Shown one piece after another: positions 8,450 to 17,433 of a DNA stretch of 64,000 nt. The translations under genes were made by a program, and so were the position numbers. Positions within the stretch are counted from its first letter, which is position 1; the number at the start of each line of letters is the position of its first letter. The notes beneath the pieces were generated by a model, which was not told the DNA's origin, did not search any database, and worked only from the letters and a program-made list of their open reading frames with translations. This DNA comes from UMGS1766 sp963660915. GTDB taxonomy: Bacteria > Bacillota > Clostridia > Oscillospirales > Oscillospiraceae. Location of the stretch: assembly GCA_963660915.1 (NCBI GenBank), contig CAVLAO010000002.1:1-64000 (forward strand). The letters run 5' to 3'.

Positions 8450-9577
8450 ATGGCTATCCTTCAATTTGATGAATATAAAACAAAACTTCTGGCACTGAAA
8501 CCGACAATCGCAGATCTGGCGGAAGCGCTGGGACTGGAGAGTGCGGCGCAGGAGTTGGATTTGCTGCAGGCGGAAAGTGCAGCAGATGGCTTTTGGAATG
8601 ACATGGAGCATGCGCAAAAGGTAACCACCCGGATAAAAAATCTGCAGGACAAAATCGAAGAGCAGCACAAGCGGGAAACTGCATTGGAGGATTTGCTGAC
8701 CCTGTGTGAAATGGGACAGGAGATGGAAGACGAGTCCCTTGTGGAGGAAGTGCAGGAAGGGCTGGAGCAACTGGAGCATGATCTGGAAAAGGCACGGCTT
8801 GCAACGCTGTTTACCGGTGAATATGATCACTTGAACTGCATGCTCACCATCCACGCCGGTGCCGGCGGAACAGAAGCGCAGGACTGGGCAAGTATGCTGT
8901 TCCGCATGTATACACGCTGGGCAGAGCGCCAGGGGTTCAAGTGGGAAACACTGGACTATGAGGATGGCGATGAAGCGGGCATCAAGTCGGCTACGATCAT
9001 GGTCACCGGTGAAAATGCCTATGGATATCTCCGGGGAGAAAACGGGGTGCATCGTCTGGTGCGTATTTCTCCGTTCGATTCGAATGCCCGCCGTCAAACC
9101 TCTTTTGCAGCGGTAGAGGTAATGCCGGATTTGCCGGATGATGTGGAAGTTGAGATTCGTCCGGAGGACGTGGAAATGCAGGTTTACCGTTCTTCCGGTG
9201 CCGGCGGTCAGCATATCAACAAGACCTCCTCTGCTGTGCGCCTGATCCATAAGCCTACCGGCATTGTGGTTGCCAGCCAGCAGCAGCGGTCTCAGTTCCA
9301 GAACAAGGATACCTGCTACCGCATGCTGAGAGACAAACTGGTGCAGCTCCAGATGCAGGCACATGCGGAGAAAATCTCTGACCTGAAGGGTGTTCAGATG
9401 AAGATCGAATGGGGCAGCCAGATCCGCTCCTATGTCTTCATGCCATATCAGATGGTAAAGGACAACCGGACAGGATTCGAGACCAGCAATATTGGGGCGG
9501 TAATGGACGGGAATCTGGATGGATTCATTAACGCGTATCTGACGTGTGAAGCCACCGGAACCTGGGTAACAAAGTAA
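8450..9577 (+). CDS. prfB: Peptide chain release factor 2
   Basis: 375 residues; terminates translation at UGA and UAA. The stop-recognition tripeptide SPF is in VRISPFDS, and the peptidyl-hydrolysis GGQ loop is in GAGGQHINKTSS. The usual in-frame UGA and CUU slippage site near codon 25, which controls RF2 level in many bacteria, is absent: the reading frame is continuous through AEALGLESAAQEL. The ATG of MAILQF is used because homologues begin near there; AGGAAAG is somewhat distant. A further in-frame ATG lies at 8420. It ends about 100 bases before tRNA-Leu. Confidence 0.95.
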   Translation: MAILQFDEYKTKLLALKPTIADLAEALGLESAAQELDLLQAESAADGFWNDMEHAQKVTTRIKNLQDKIEEQHKRETALEDLLTLCEMGQEMEDESLVEEVQEGLEQLEHDLEKARLATLFTGEYDHLNCMLTIHAGAGGTEAQDWASMLFRMYTRWAERQGFKWETLDYEDGDEAGIKSATIMVTGENAYGYLRGENGVHRLVRISPFDSNARRQTSFAAVEVMPDLPDDVEVEIRPEDVEMQVYRSSGAGGQHINKTSSAVRLIHKPTGIVVASQQQRSQFQNKDTCYRMLRDKLVQLQMQAHAEKISDLKGVQMKIEWGSQIRSYVFMPYQMVKDNRTGFETSNIGAVMDGNLDGFINAYLTCEATGTWVTK

Positions 9578-9676
9578 GCTTCCTTGCGGTAAATACATTT
9601 TGCGGTTCTTCTCCGGCTTTGATGGGCAAAATCAGTTGACGAAAAGGGCACAAAATGATATGATAATACGGATGTT

Positions 9677-9763
9677 GCCGGAGTGGCGGAATTGGTAGAC
9701 GCCCGGGACTTAAAATCCCGTGGGAGCGATCCCGTGCCGGTTCGACCCCGGTCTCCGGCACCA
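9677..9763 (+). tRNA. tRNA-Leu, anticodon TAA
   Basis: Acceptor arm GCCGGAG pairs with CTCCGGC (9753-9759), discriminator A, and an encoded CCA at 9761-9763. The anticodon stem CGGGA/TCCCG encloses CTTAAAA, giving anticodon TAA. The variable arm is long, as in tRNA-Leu, and the T-arm carries GGTTCGACCCC. Confidence 0.96.
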
Positions 9764-9768
9764 TAATT

Positions 9769-9818
9769 AAGCACGATAGTTTCTGATACATCGTATCAAA
9801 AACTATCGTGCTTTTTTT
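9769..9818 (+). terminator. Terminator after tRNA-Leu
   Basis: Long hairpin: 14-bp outer stem AAGCACGATAGTTT with AAACTATCGTGCTT, an inner TGATAC/GTATCA stem, then seven T. It may also stop the convergent lipoprotein transcript, though the minus-strand T-tract is weak. Confidence 0.9.
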
Positions 9819-9838
9819 ACTTCGTTTGCAGATCGAGT

Positions 9839-11134
9839 TTAATCGTTGTTCAGTAAATTTGGATCTACGGCAGGAACAGAACTGGTTTCTGTCAGGGACA
9901 GATGGTCATAAGCCAATACATTCGGATTGACACGATATAAAGAAGCAGTTCCGTTTTCCTCGCCGGCGCACAGCAAAGTTCCATCGGAAAGTTCAATTGC
10001 TGTAGTTACCATGCCGAGGACACCAAGCTTTGAGAGAGAGCAGGAATCTAAGGAGGCATCGGTCAAGTGATAAAGCGTCACCTGAATATCTGCGGAAGAG
10101 GCAGTTGCGTTTGTCCCTTCCGGTTGATCCAGTGAAGGATCATAAGAGCGAAACAGATAGCCGCTGTCGGAAATAGACTGCATTCCGTAGTAGCTGTCCA
10201 GTTGTTCCTCGGTCATGGAAATCTCATAAGAATGCAGCATCCCGCCGCTGAGAGAAGTTCGGAGCAACCGATAGATTCCTGCGGAGTAGTCGTATTCGTT
10301 GGCATAGCACTCTTCATTGGTGAAAGAGTAGGGAAGGTAGGTGTCCTGAAGCAGAATCAGCGCTCCGGTGGAAAGGTTGAACAGAGCAGTGCAGGGAACG
10401 CCGCTTTCATCGGAACGGTAGACGGAACAAAATAGTAAAGTGTCGTTTGCGTGCAGGCCAACCAGATAGTTGAAGCGAAGATCATATTCCAACGCAACCT
10501 GTGTCGAAGCGCGATTGTCAATGTTATAGCGGTATAGATGTTCGTCCGATATATAGTAAAAGCTTTTTCCGTCATCAGAAAAACAACCGGTATTGACGGG
10601 AAGAGAAAGTTCTTCGATCCCAAGGGTTTGCGTGCAGATGGCGTAGTGGAGTCCTTCTTCGTCATAGTAGGAAAGTAGACTGCTGCCATCGGTAAAGCTT
10701 CGCAGAAGATCGTAGGAAATGTCGGACATGATGGTGTCTAAAACACGGTCATCCTCCCAATCGATCAAGGCAAGATAGGTGGTGGTGCCGGATTTTGAAT
10801 CCATGCCGGTTCCGGGGGTGTCTTCGGTCCAACAGACTAACACCTGATTATCTTTTCGGTTAACCAACTTTGGAGCAGAGGAGGACGAGAAGGAATTCAG
10901 TTTTGTAAGCGCCTCGGGTTCATCTGATTCCGACGAATCCGCCGCAGGCGGAACTGTTTGCGATTCGGAAGCATCTGCAGGGGCAGAGCTTACAGGAGAG
11001 GAAGAGGATGAGGTGGGGGTTGATTGATATGTGGAAGCATCGGAGGAACTCTCTGCGGTCTGGCTGCAGCCGGCACACAGCAGCAGTGCAGCGGCAGTCA
11101 ACGCGGTCAATCCGACGGAGAAACGCAGGGACAT
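9839..11134 (-). CDS. Secreted lipoprotein of unknown function, possible beta-propeller
   Basis: 431 residues. Signal peptide with hydrophobic core LTALTAAALLLCAGC: the lipobox LCAGC predicts lipidation at the Cys. A Ser/Thr/Pro/Glu-rich linker of ~60 residues follows. The rest has repeated short beta-type units such as LALIDWEDDRVLD, SDDGKSFYYISDEHLYRYN, DTLLFCSVYRSD and DGTLLCAGEENGTASLYRVN, which resemble blades of a WD40- or TolB-like propeller. I recognise no enzyme motif. It is monocistronic and divergent from phoH. Confidence 0.7.
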   Translation of the reverse strand: MSLRFSVGLTALTAAALLLCAGCSQTAESSSDASTYQSTPTSSSSSPVSSAPADASESQTVPPAADSSESDEPEALTKLNSFSSSSAPKLVNRKDNQVLVCWTEDTPGTGMDSKSGTTTYLALIDWEDDRVLDTIMSDISYDLLRSFTDGSSLLSYYDEEGLHYAICTQTLGIEELSLPVNTGCFSDDGKSFYYISDEHLYRYNIDNRASTQVALEYDLRFNYLVGLHANDTLLFCSVYRSDESGVPCTALFNLSTGALILLQDTYLPYSFTNEECYANEYDYSAGIYRLLRTSLSGGMLHSYEISMTEEQLDSYYGMQSISDSGYLFRSYDPSLDQPEGTNATASSADIQVTLYHLTDASLDSCSLSKLGVLGMVTTAIELSDGTLLCAGEENGTASLYRVNPNVLAYDHLSLTETSSVPAVDPNLLNND

Positions 11135-11224
11135 TTAAAGCACCTCTTTTTCTGAGATATAGTCCTATCATACGCTTTTTTCGGTAAAATGAAAAGATGG
11201 ATTTTCTTGTATGGTTCTATTGCT

Positions 11225-11252
11225 TGCAATAAATCAATATCATGATAAAATA
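11225..11252 (+). promoter_or_regulatory. Probable promoter of the phoH-era-recO-mutS2 run
   Basis: TTGCAA, 16-base spacer, TAAAAT, 37 bases before phoH. Confidence 0.45.
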
Positions 11253-11289
11253 AAGAAAACAATTCCCATTCCGAGGAATAATCACGGAG

Positions 11290-12291
11290 ATGAACAGATT
11301 GACAGAACAAAGTATCAGCTTGGAGCGCATGGAAGAAGTTGCGGCTCTGTTTGGCGCTTTTGACGAAAATATTCGTATCATTGAGCAGGAACTGTCCGTC
11401 CGCGTTACCAACCGGGAAGACGCGCTTAAGGTCAGCGGTGAGGCGGAAAATGTGATGCAGGCCGTTCGCGCCATCAACGGATTGTTGGAGCTTTCCGCAC
11501 GGGGCGAGGAAATCAATGAGCAAAATGTGCGGTATACACTTCAGCTGGTGCGCAGCGGTGCGGAAGAGAAGCTGAGCGAGGTAGCAAAGGATGTCATCTG
11601 TGTTACGGCAAATGGAAAGCCGATTAAAGCCAAGACGGTAGGGCAAAAAAACTATGTGGATTCCATTCGTCAGAATGTGATTACACTCGGCGTGGGGCCC
11701 GCCGGTACAGGAAAAACATATCTGGCCGTGGCGCAGGCAGTTCGCGCATTTCGAGCAAAAGAAGTGAACCGGATTATCCTTACTCGACCGGCAGTAGAGG
11801 CCGGTGAGCGACTCGGTTTTTTGCCCGGTGATTTGCAAAGTAAAGTAGATCCGTATCTGCGGCCGCTCTACGATGCATTGTTTGAGATGCTTGGTCCGGA
11901 AACCTATCAGAAATATGTAGAGCGGGGCAATATAGAAGTGGCGCCGTTGGCGTATATGCGCGGACGGACGCTGGATGACAGCTTTATTATTCTGGATGAG
12001 GCGCAGAATACCTCGCGGGAACAGATGAAAATGTTCTTGACGCGGTTGGGATTCGGTTCCAAAATTGTTATCACCGGAGATATTACGCAGATTGACCTTC
12101 CAAGAGATACGACTTCCGGATTGAAGGAGGCTATGCGCGTGCTGAAAGGCGTGGAGGACATTGCAATTTGTCGCCTAAGCGCGCAGGATGTGGTGCGGCA
12201 TGTGTTGGTACAGAGAATCATAGCGGCATACGAGCAGGATGAGCATCGGATGCAGAAAAAATCATCGGAGCGGGGAGGAAAACGGGGATGA
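11290..12291 (+). CDS. phoH: PhoH family ATPase
   Basis: 333 residues. N-terminal KH-like region, then the PhoH ATPase domain with Walker A GPAGTGKTYLAVAQA, TRPAVEAGERLGFLPGD, and Walker B IILDEAQNTSREQMKMFLTRLG. The family binds RNA and ATP and is commonly paired with YbeY in ribosome and RNA quality control, as here. The 3' end overlaps ybeY by four bases (ATGA). The start ATG has only a weak upstream GGAG. Confidence 0.95.
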   Translation: MNRLTEQSISLERMEEVAALFGAFDENIRIIEQELSVRVTNREDALKVSGEAENVMQAVRAINGLLELSARGEEINEQNVRYTLQLVRSGAEEKLSEVAKDVICVTANGKPIKAKTVGQKNYVDSIRQNVITLGVGPAGTGKTYLAVAQAVRAFRAKEVNRIILTRPAVEAGERLGFLPGDLQSKVDPYLRPLYDALFEMLGPETYQKYVERGNIEVAPLAYMRGRTLDDSFIILDEAQNTSREQMKMFLTRLGFGSKIVITGDITQIDLPRDTTSGLKEAMRVLKGVEDIAICRLSAQDVVRHVLVQRIIAAYEQDEHRMQKKSSERGGKRG

Positions 12292-12776
12292 ATCACCAGA
12301 TATTGATCGACAGTGAGTTGGAAGAGGAAGTTTCCTGCCAGACACTTTTGGAAAGGGTCATTATAGCGGCTTTGGATGCTGAGGGAGTAAAGACGCCATG
12401 TGAGGTGGATGTACTGCTGACGGACGATGCCGGAATCCATGAAATCAATCTGGAGCAGAGAAAGATCGATCGGCCAACCGATGTGCTGAGCTTTCCCATG
12501 TTCAACTATGAGCCGGGCAATCCGCCTACAGATGAGGCCGATGCGGACCCGGCAACGGGGTTGACGCCTCTTGGCGATATGGTGATCTCTCTGGAACGGG
12601 CACAGGCACAGGCAGAGGAATTTGGACATCCGCTGGAGCGGGAGCTGAGTTACCTGGCGGTTCATTCCGTACTTCATTTACTTGGGTACGACCACATGGA
12701 TGAGGGACCGCAAAAGGCACAGATGAGAGCGCGGGAGGAAGCGATCCTCGGCAATCTGGGCATTACGAGAGAGTAA
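12288..12776 (+). CDS. ybeY: Endoribonuclease YbeY
   Basis: 162 residues; metal-dependent RNase acting in 16S rRNA 3' maturation and ribosome quality control. The zinc-binding motif HSVLHLLGYDHMDEG (H-x3-H-x5-H) is intact and DRPTDVLSFPM is present. It is translationally coupled to phoH. In many Firmicutes dgkA and cdd lie between ybeY and era; both are absent here. Confidence 0.96.
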   Translation: MNHQILIDSELEEEVSCQTLLERVIIAALDAEGVKTPCEVDVLLTDDAGIHEINLEQRKIDRPTDVLSFPMFNYEPGNPPTDEADADPATGLTPLGDMVISLERAQAQAEEFGHPLERELSYLAVHSVLHLLGYDHMDEGPQKAQMRAREEAILGNLGITRE

Positions 12777-12837
12777 TGTCTGCCAGACGATAAAGAAGTA
12801 CCGATAAAACATTAGAAAAGAAATTGAGGAATAAATT

Positions 12838-13737
12838 ATGGCAATCACACATTCCGGCATGATTACCCTGTGCGGACGGCCCAACGTAGGCAAATCCACG
12901 CTGTTGAACGCTTTTGTGGGAGAAAAAATCGCAATTGTCTCCAGTAAGCCCCAGACGACTCGCAACCGCATCAGCGGAATTGTCACCCGGGGAGAAAATC
13001 AATATGTTTTTCTGGATACCCCCGGCTTGCACAAAGCGCGCAATCGTCTGGGAGAATACATGGTCGGCGTTGTTCGGGCCAGTGTGGCAGATGTAGACGC
13101 AGTGTTGCTGGTAGTGGAACCCGTGGCCAATGTGGGCGAACCGGAAATGGAACTGATTCAGCGCATTAAGGCGTTGAAGCTGCCTGCGGTTCTTGTAATC
13201 AACAAGGTAGATGAATTAGAGAATAAAGAAAAATTGCTGGAAGTGATTTCTGCGTATAATGCAGTGCATGACTTTCAGGCGATCATGCCGATTTCAGCAA
13301 AAGAAAAGGACGGTGTGGAAGAATTGCTGGAACTTCTCCGGCAATTTCTGCCGGAGGGGCCGCAGCTCTTTCCGGAGGATATGACAACAGATCAGCCGGA
13401 GCGCCAGGTAATGGCGGAAATTATTCGAGAGAAACTGCTGTATTGTCTGGACAAAGAGATTCCTCATGGTACTGCGGTAGAAATTACCCGCTTTTCGGAG
13501 CGGGATGACGAGATCATCGACGTGGAAGCAACAATTTATTGCGAACGCAGTAGCCACAAGGGGATTATCATTGGAAAAGGCGGCGGAATGCTGAAGCGGG
13601 TGTCTACGTTGGCGCGCAAAGATATGGAACGCTTTATGGGGACAAAGGTCTATCTTCAAACCTGGGTGAAGGTAAAGGAAAATTGGAGGTCCAATCTGGC
13701 TCAGGTGCACAACATGGGCTATCGTGAGGAGGATTGA
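12838..13737 (+). CDS. era: GTPase Era
   Basis: 299 residues. G1 GRPNVGKSTLLN, switch region PQTTRNRISGI, G3 DTPGLH, G4 NKVDE and G5 SAKEKDG are visible. A C-terminal KH domain contains the GKGGGMLKRV loop. Era binds the 3' end of 16S rRNA during 30S maturation, consistent with the neighbouring ybeY. It starts at an ATG 61 bases after ybeY. Confidence 0.97.
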   Translation: MAITHSGMITLCGRPNVGKSTLLNAFVGEKIAIVSSKPQTTRNRISGIVTRGENQYVFLDTPGLHKARNRLGEYMVGVVRASVADVDAVLLVVEPVANVGEPEMELIQRIKALKLPAVLVINKVDELENKEKLLEVISAYNAVHDFQAIMPISAKEKDGVEELLELLRQFLPEGPQLFPEDMTTDQPERQVMAEIIREKLLYCLDKEIPHGTAVEITRFSERDDEIIDVEATIYCERSSHKGIIIGKGGGMLKRVSTLARKDMERFMGTKVYLQTWVKVKENWRSNLAQVHNMGYREED

Positions 13738-13773
13738 TCTTCCGAATCCACTGGAGTGCAAAGGAGGAAATGC

Positions 13774-14562
13774 ATGCATTTGACAACCACCGGTATTGTA
13801 CTCCGAGAGGTTGATTACAAAGAGTCGGATAAAATATTGACGGTGCTGACACGGGATAAGGGACGGTTGACGGTGTCTGCCCGCGGCTGCCGACGGAAGA
13901 ACAGTGCAATTTCTGCGGTAAGTCAATTGTTGTGCTACTCGGAACTGACGCTTTATGAATATCAAAACCGCTGGAGCATCCGGGAAGGGGACATTATTCG
14001 GGAATTTCGAGGGGTACGGAGTGACCTGGATAAACTGAGCCTGGGGGCATGGTTTGCAGAGTTAACCGAGTCCCTGACCGGAGAGGACATCCCGGGGGAG
14101 GATATCCTTCGTCTTTTGCTGAACGCGCTGTATGCACTGGAAATGATGGATATACCGGGAGAACAGGTGAAGGCGGTTTTCGAGTTGAGAATGATGGCGC
14201 TGGCCGGATATGAGCCCACGTTGGACGGCTGCGCAGTGTGCGGAAAAGAAGAGCCGGAAGAGCCGCGCTTTCATTTGCAGCAAGGAGCGCTGCACTGCCG
14301 CAGCTGCCGCGCACAGATGGAAAGAGGCATTTCCATGCCGCTGGATCGAGGCAGTCTTGCGGCAATGCGCCATGTGTTTTACGGAGCGGAGAAGAAGATT
14401 TTTTCCTTTCGCATCTCCGCCGCATCCCAGCAGATGCTGGATGCGGCAGCGGAGGCCTATGTGCTGACGCAGTTGGAGCGGGGATTTCGCACATTGGATT
14501 TTTACAAGCAAATGCAGGGATTGCCGTCAAACGGGACGGAACTGCAGAGGAAGGAAACATGA
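13774..14562 (+). CDS. recO: DNA repair protein RecO
   Basis: 262 residues. An N-terminal OB-fold domain (TTTGIVLREVDYKESDKI) precedes a helical region and a four-Cys zinc site, C-x2-C (CAVCGKE) and C-x2-C (CRSCRA). RecO loads RecA at gaps with RecR/RecF. The ATG at 13774 lies six bases after AAGGAGG; the ATG four bases earlier is out of frame. The stop overlaps the mutS2 start by four bases. Confidence 0.95.
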   Translation: MHLTTTGIVLREVDYKESDKILTVLTRDKGRLTVSARGCRRKNSAISAVSQLLCYSELTLYEYQNRWSIREGDIIREFRGVRSDLDKLSLGAWFAELTESLTGEDIPGEDILRLLLNALYALEMMDIPGEQVKAVFELRMMALAGYEPTLDGCAVCGKEEPEEPRFHLQQGALHCRSCRAQMERGISMPLDRGSLAAMRHVFYGAEKKIFSFRISAASQQMLDAAAEAYVLTQLERGFRTLDFYKQMQGLPSNGTELQRKET

Positions 14563-16937
14563 CAGAACTATATGAAAAATCGCTCCGCACGTTGGAGTTT
14601 CATCGAGTATTGGAGAAACTGCGGGATCAGTGCGTTACCGAGGAAGCAAAGCAGCAGGCCATGCAATTGAGACCCTCGGATAATGAACGGGAAGTGGCAC
14701 GACGCATGGAGGAAACGACCGCCGCAAGAGACATGATGGATCTTCACGGAACGCCCTCCTTTTCCGGAATAAAGCCGGTGGCGGCTTCTCTGCAGCGGGC
14801 TGGCCTTGGCGGAATGCTCAACCAGCGGGAGCTGTTGGACATTGCTGCGGTGTTGAGGACGACTCAAAACGTTCGCAGCTATTGCGACGGAGCGGAGGAG
14901 CAGAACTGTCTTCGGCCGTTATTTCGAGCACTGACACCGGATCGGGCGTTGGAGGATCAGATTACAGGATCGATTCTTTCGGAGGAAGAGATCGCGGATT
15001 CCGCCAGTCCTGCGCTGGCAGACATTCGCCGCCATATTCGAGCAACCTCGGGAAAGGCACGAGAGGTGCTGCAAAAGCTGATTGCATCTCAGGCCAGCAA
15101 ATATCTGCAGGAAGCAATTATCACCATTCGTTCGGATCGGTTTGTTGTTCCGGTAAAGGCGGAGTTTCGCGGGATGGTGCCGGGATTGGTGCACGATGTG
15201 TCTGCAACAGGGTCTACTTATTTTATCGAGCCAATGGGTGCGGTAAAGGCGAATAATGAATTGCGGGAGCTGCTGGCGCAGGAAGAAAAGGAAATTGAGC
15301 GAATTTTACGGACGCTGTCTGCCCAGTGTGCAGCACAGCAGGATATCATCCGGCAAAATTATGACTTTTTAGTGCAATTGGACGCCATCTTCGCCCGTGC
15401 AAAGCTTTCATACCGTATGAAGGCAATGCCGCCGCGAATGGAGCACAATGGCGGATTTCGTTTCCGCAGAGCGCGGCATCCTTTACTGGATCCGAAAGCT
15501 GCAGTGCCGATTGATTTACGTTTAGGGGAGGACTTTGACACATTGGTGATCACCGGTCCGAACACCGGCGGCAAGACGGTCACGCTGAAAACGGCAGGTT
15601 TGCTTACCGTAATGGCACAGTGCGGACTGCATATTCCGGTGGGGGATGACAGCTATTTTAGTGTCTTTTCTCAGGTTCTGGCGGATATCGGTGACGAACA
15701 GTCCATTGAGCAGTCCTTGTCTACTTTCTCGGCACATATGACAAATATTGTGAAAATTTTGAAGGCAGCAGATGACCGTACGCTGGTACTGTATGACGAA
15801 CTGGGATCCGGTACGGATCCGATAGAAGGCGCTGCACTGGCAGAGGCGGTGATTGAAGAAAGCCGTTCACTCGGCATGAGGGTATGTGCTACTACGCACT
15901 ATGCAGAGCTGAAGCTCTATGCCATGACGACTCAGGGGGTAGAAAATGCCTGCTGTGAGTTCGATGTGGAAACGCTACGCCCAACCTATCGATTGCTGAT
16001 CGGCGTACCCGGAAAATCAAACGCATTTGCAATTTCAAGAAGACTTGGGCTGCCGGAACATATCATTGAGAAAGCGAATGCGCACATGTCGGAGGAAAAT
16101 GTCCGTTTTGAGGATGTTATCACCCAGTTGGAGCAGCAGCGGCGCGCTATGGAAGACGAGCGCCTGGAGGCGGCGCGCCTGCGGCAAAGCACAAAGAAAG
16201 ATGCGGATGCCGCCAGAGCGTACCGCAAGCGTTTGGAAGAGGAACGGGAGCGCGCACTGAAAGATGCCCGTGCTGAAGCAGAGGCGATTGTGCAGGAAGC
16301 GCGAGAGATGAGTGAGTTGGTGTTCAATGAACTCAACGACATGAAAAAACGGGCGAAAAAGACGCAGGATTTCCAGAGCACCAATCAGGAACGAACCGAA
16401 ATCCGCCGGTTGATCAATGAAACAGAAAGCAGGACACAGGCAAGAAAAAAAGAGGAGGCACCGCCGTCGACCCGGCCTGCAGTGGCAGGGGATATGGTAG
16501 AACTTTTGAAAATGGGTACTCAGGCGGAAGTGATTGCGGTGAACAAGGATGGATCACTTCAGTTACAGGCAGGCATTTTGAAAATCACCGCAAAGCAGGA
16601 AGAAGTTCGGGTTGTAGAGGATGCTGCACAGAGAGCGAAGAAACAAAAGCAGAAGATCTCTCATCGGGCGGTAAACCGCATTCGAGCTTCCGGAGTGAAG
16701 CCTGAGTTGGATCTTCGAGGAATGATGAGTGACGAGGCGCTGGATATGGTAGACCGTTATCTGGACGATGCTTTGTTGGCGCATCTCAGCAGTGTGACCA
16801 TCATTCATGGCAAGGGAACCGGAGCATTGCGCTCTGCGGTGCGGAAGCATTTGAAGAACAGCAAATATGTGAAATCCTATCGCCCGGGACGATTTGGTGA
16901 GGGTGAAGACGGCGTAACTGTAGTAGAAATGAAGTAA
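14559..16937 (+). CDS. mutS2: Endonuclease MutS2 / RqcU
   Basis: 792 residues. MutS core and clamp regions, ATPase with Walker A GPNTGGKTVTLKT and Walker B LVLYDELGSGTDP, a long coiled coil at about 510-620 rich in Glu/Arg/Ala, and a C-terminal Smr domain with LDLRGMMSDEAL and IHGKGTGAL. MutS2 acts in recombination control and, as RqcU, in splitting collided ribosomes. The start ATG overlaps the recO stop (ATGA); a longer open frame upstream only runs through recO. Confidence 0.96.
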   Translation: MTELYEKSLRTLEFHRVLEKLRDQCVTEEAKQQAMQLRPSDNEREVARRMEETTAARDMMDLHGTPSFSGIKPVAASLQRAGLGGMLNQRELLDIAAVLRTTQNVRSYCDGAEEQNCLRPLFRALTPDRALEDQITGSILSEEEIADSASPALADIRRHIRATSGKAREVLQKLIASQASKYLQEAIITIRSDRFVVPVKAEFRGMVPGLVHDVSATGSTYFIEPMGAVKANNELRELLAQEEKEIERILRTLSAQCAAQQDIIRQNYDFLVQLDAIFARAKLSYRMKAMPPRMEHNGGFRFRRARHPLLDPKAAVPIDLRLGEDFDTLVITGPNTGGKTVTLKTAGLLTVMAQCGLHIPVGDDSYFSVFSQVLADIGDEQSIEQSLSTFSAHMTNIVKILKAADDRTLVLYDELGSGTDPIEGAALAEAVIEESRSLGMRVCATTHYAELKLYAMTTQGVENACCEFDVETLRPTYRLLIGVPGKSNAFAISRRLGLPEHIIEKANAHMSEENVRFEDVITQLEQQRRAMEDERLEAARLRQSTKKDADAARAYRKRLEEERERALKDARAEAEAIVQEAREMSELVFNELNDMKKRAKKTQDFQSTNQERTEIRRLINETESRTQARKKEEAPPSTRPAVAGDMVELLKMGTQAEVIAVNKDGSLQLQAGILKITAKQEEVRVVEDAAQRAKKQKQKISHRAVNRIRASGVKPELDLRGMMSDEALDMVDRYLDDALLAHLSSVTIIHGKGTGALRSAVRKHLKNSKYVKSYRPGRFGEGEDGVTVVEMK

Positions 16938-17011
16938 GTTGAGAACAACGCAAAGAGTCAACATAAACATAAAAGAGGGGCTTACTAATTGCGCGTTTGT
17001 GTACTTTGACA

Positions 17012-17041
17012 TTGACGAAATGGAAAAGTTTTTGTTATGAT
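17012..17041 (+). promoter_or_regulatory. Promoter for the HPr-like gene
   Basis: TTGACG, 18-base spacer, TATGAT. The distance to the ATG at 17090 is about 48 bases, with GGGGGAGG as ribosome site. Confidence 0.6.
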
Positions 17042-17089
17042 TACCTAGAGAAGGTTTCGTTGATTACGTTTCGGGGGAGGATCATTCAT

Positions 17090-17353
17090 ATGACAGTGAA
17101 AGAGACTGTTGTCAATAATGGGGTCGGTTTATTTGCAAGACCTGCCACGTTCTTCATTCAGAAGGCCAATGAGTTTAAGTGCTCCGTCTGGGTGGAAAAG
17201 GATGAGCGCCGTGTCAATGCCAAGAGTTTGTTGGGTGTGCTGTCCATGGGAATTATGGATGGCTCAGCCATTTCTCTGATTGCGGACGGCGAAGATGAAG
17301 CAGAAGCTGTGGAAGCTCTGAACCAGTTGGTTTCCACCAAGTCTGCGGACTGA
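17090..17353 (+). CDS. HPr-like protein lacking the catalytic His (Crh-like)
   Basis: 87 residues with the full HPr fold pattern. The phospho-acceptor His15 of the G-L-H-A-R-P-A motif is replaced by Phe15 (GLFARPA), so PTS phosphotransfer at that site is impossible. The regulatory Ser46 is kept at exactly position 46 in NAKSLLGVLSMG. This is the arrangement of Bacillus Crh (Gln15, Ser46), which acts as a corepressor of CcpA after HprK phosphorylation. It stands alone between mutS2 and uvrC with its own promoter and terminator. A regulatory rather than transport role is inferred. Confidence 0.88.
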   Translation: MTVKETVVNNGVGLFARPATFFIQKANEFKCSVWVEKDERRVNAKSLLGVLSMGIMDGSAISLIADGEDEAEAVEALNQLVSTKSAD

Positions 17354-17373
17354 TTCCGTTTCGAACAGAGTAG

Positions 17374-17403
17374 AAGCGCCGCTGTTGTGCGGCGCTTTTT
17401 TTC
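17374..17403 (+). terminator. Terminator after the HPr-like gene
   Basis: Perfect 9-bp stem (17374-17382 with 17389-17397), 6-base loop and eight T. Confidence 0.93.
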
Positions 17404-17433
17404 TCACTGGATTTGGTCGGGAGGTGCCTGCGG

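Noticed and set aside
8444..9598. 384-residue open frame antisense to prfB
   Set aside because: It is the exact complement of a certain gene, is Cys/His/Leu-rich without family features, and has no ribosome site.
14238..14558. N-terminal extension of mutS2 by 107 codons
   Set aside because: Lies wholly within recO in another frame; the ATG at 14559 overlapping the recO stop is the proper start.
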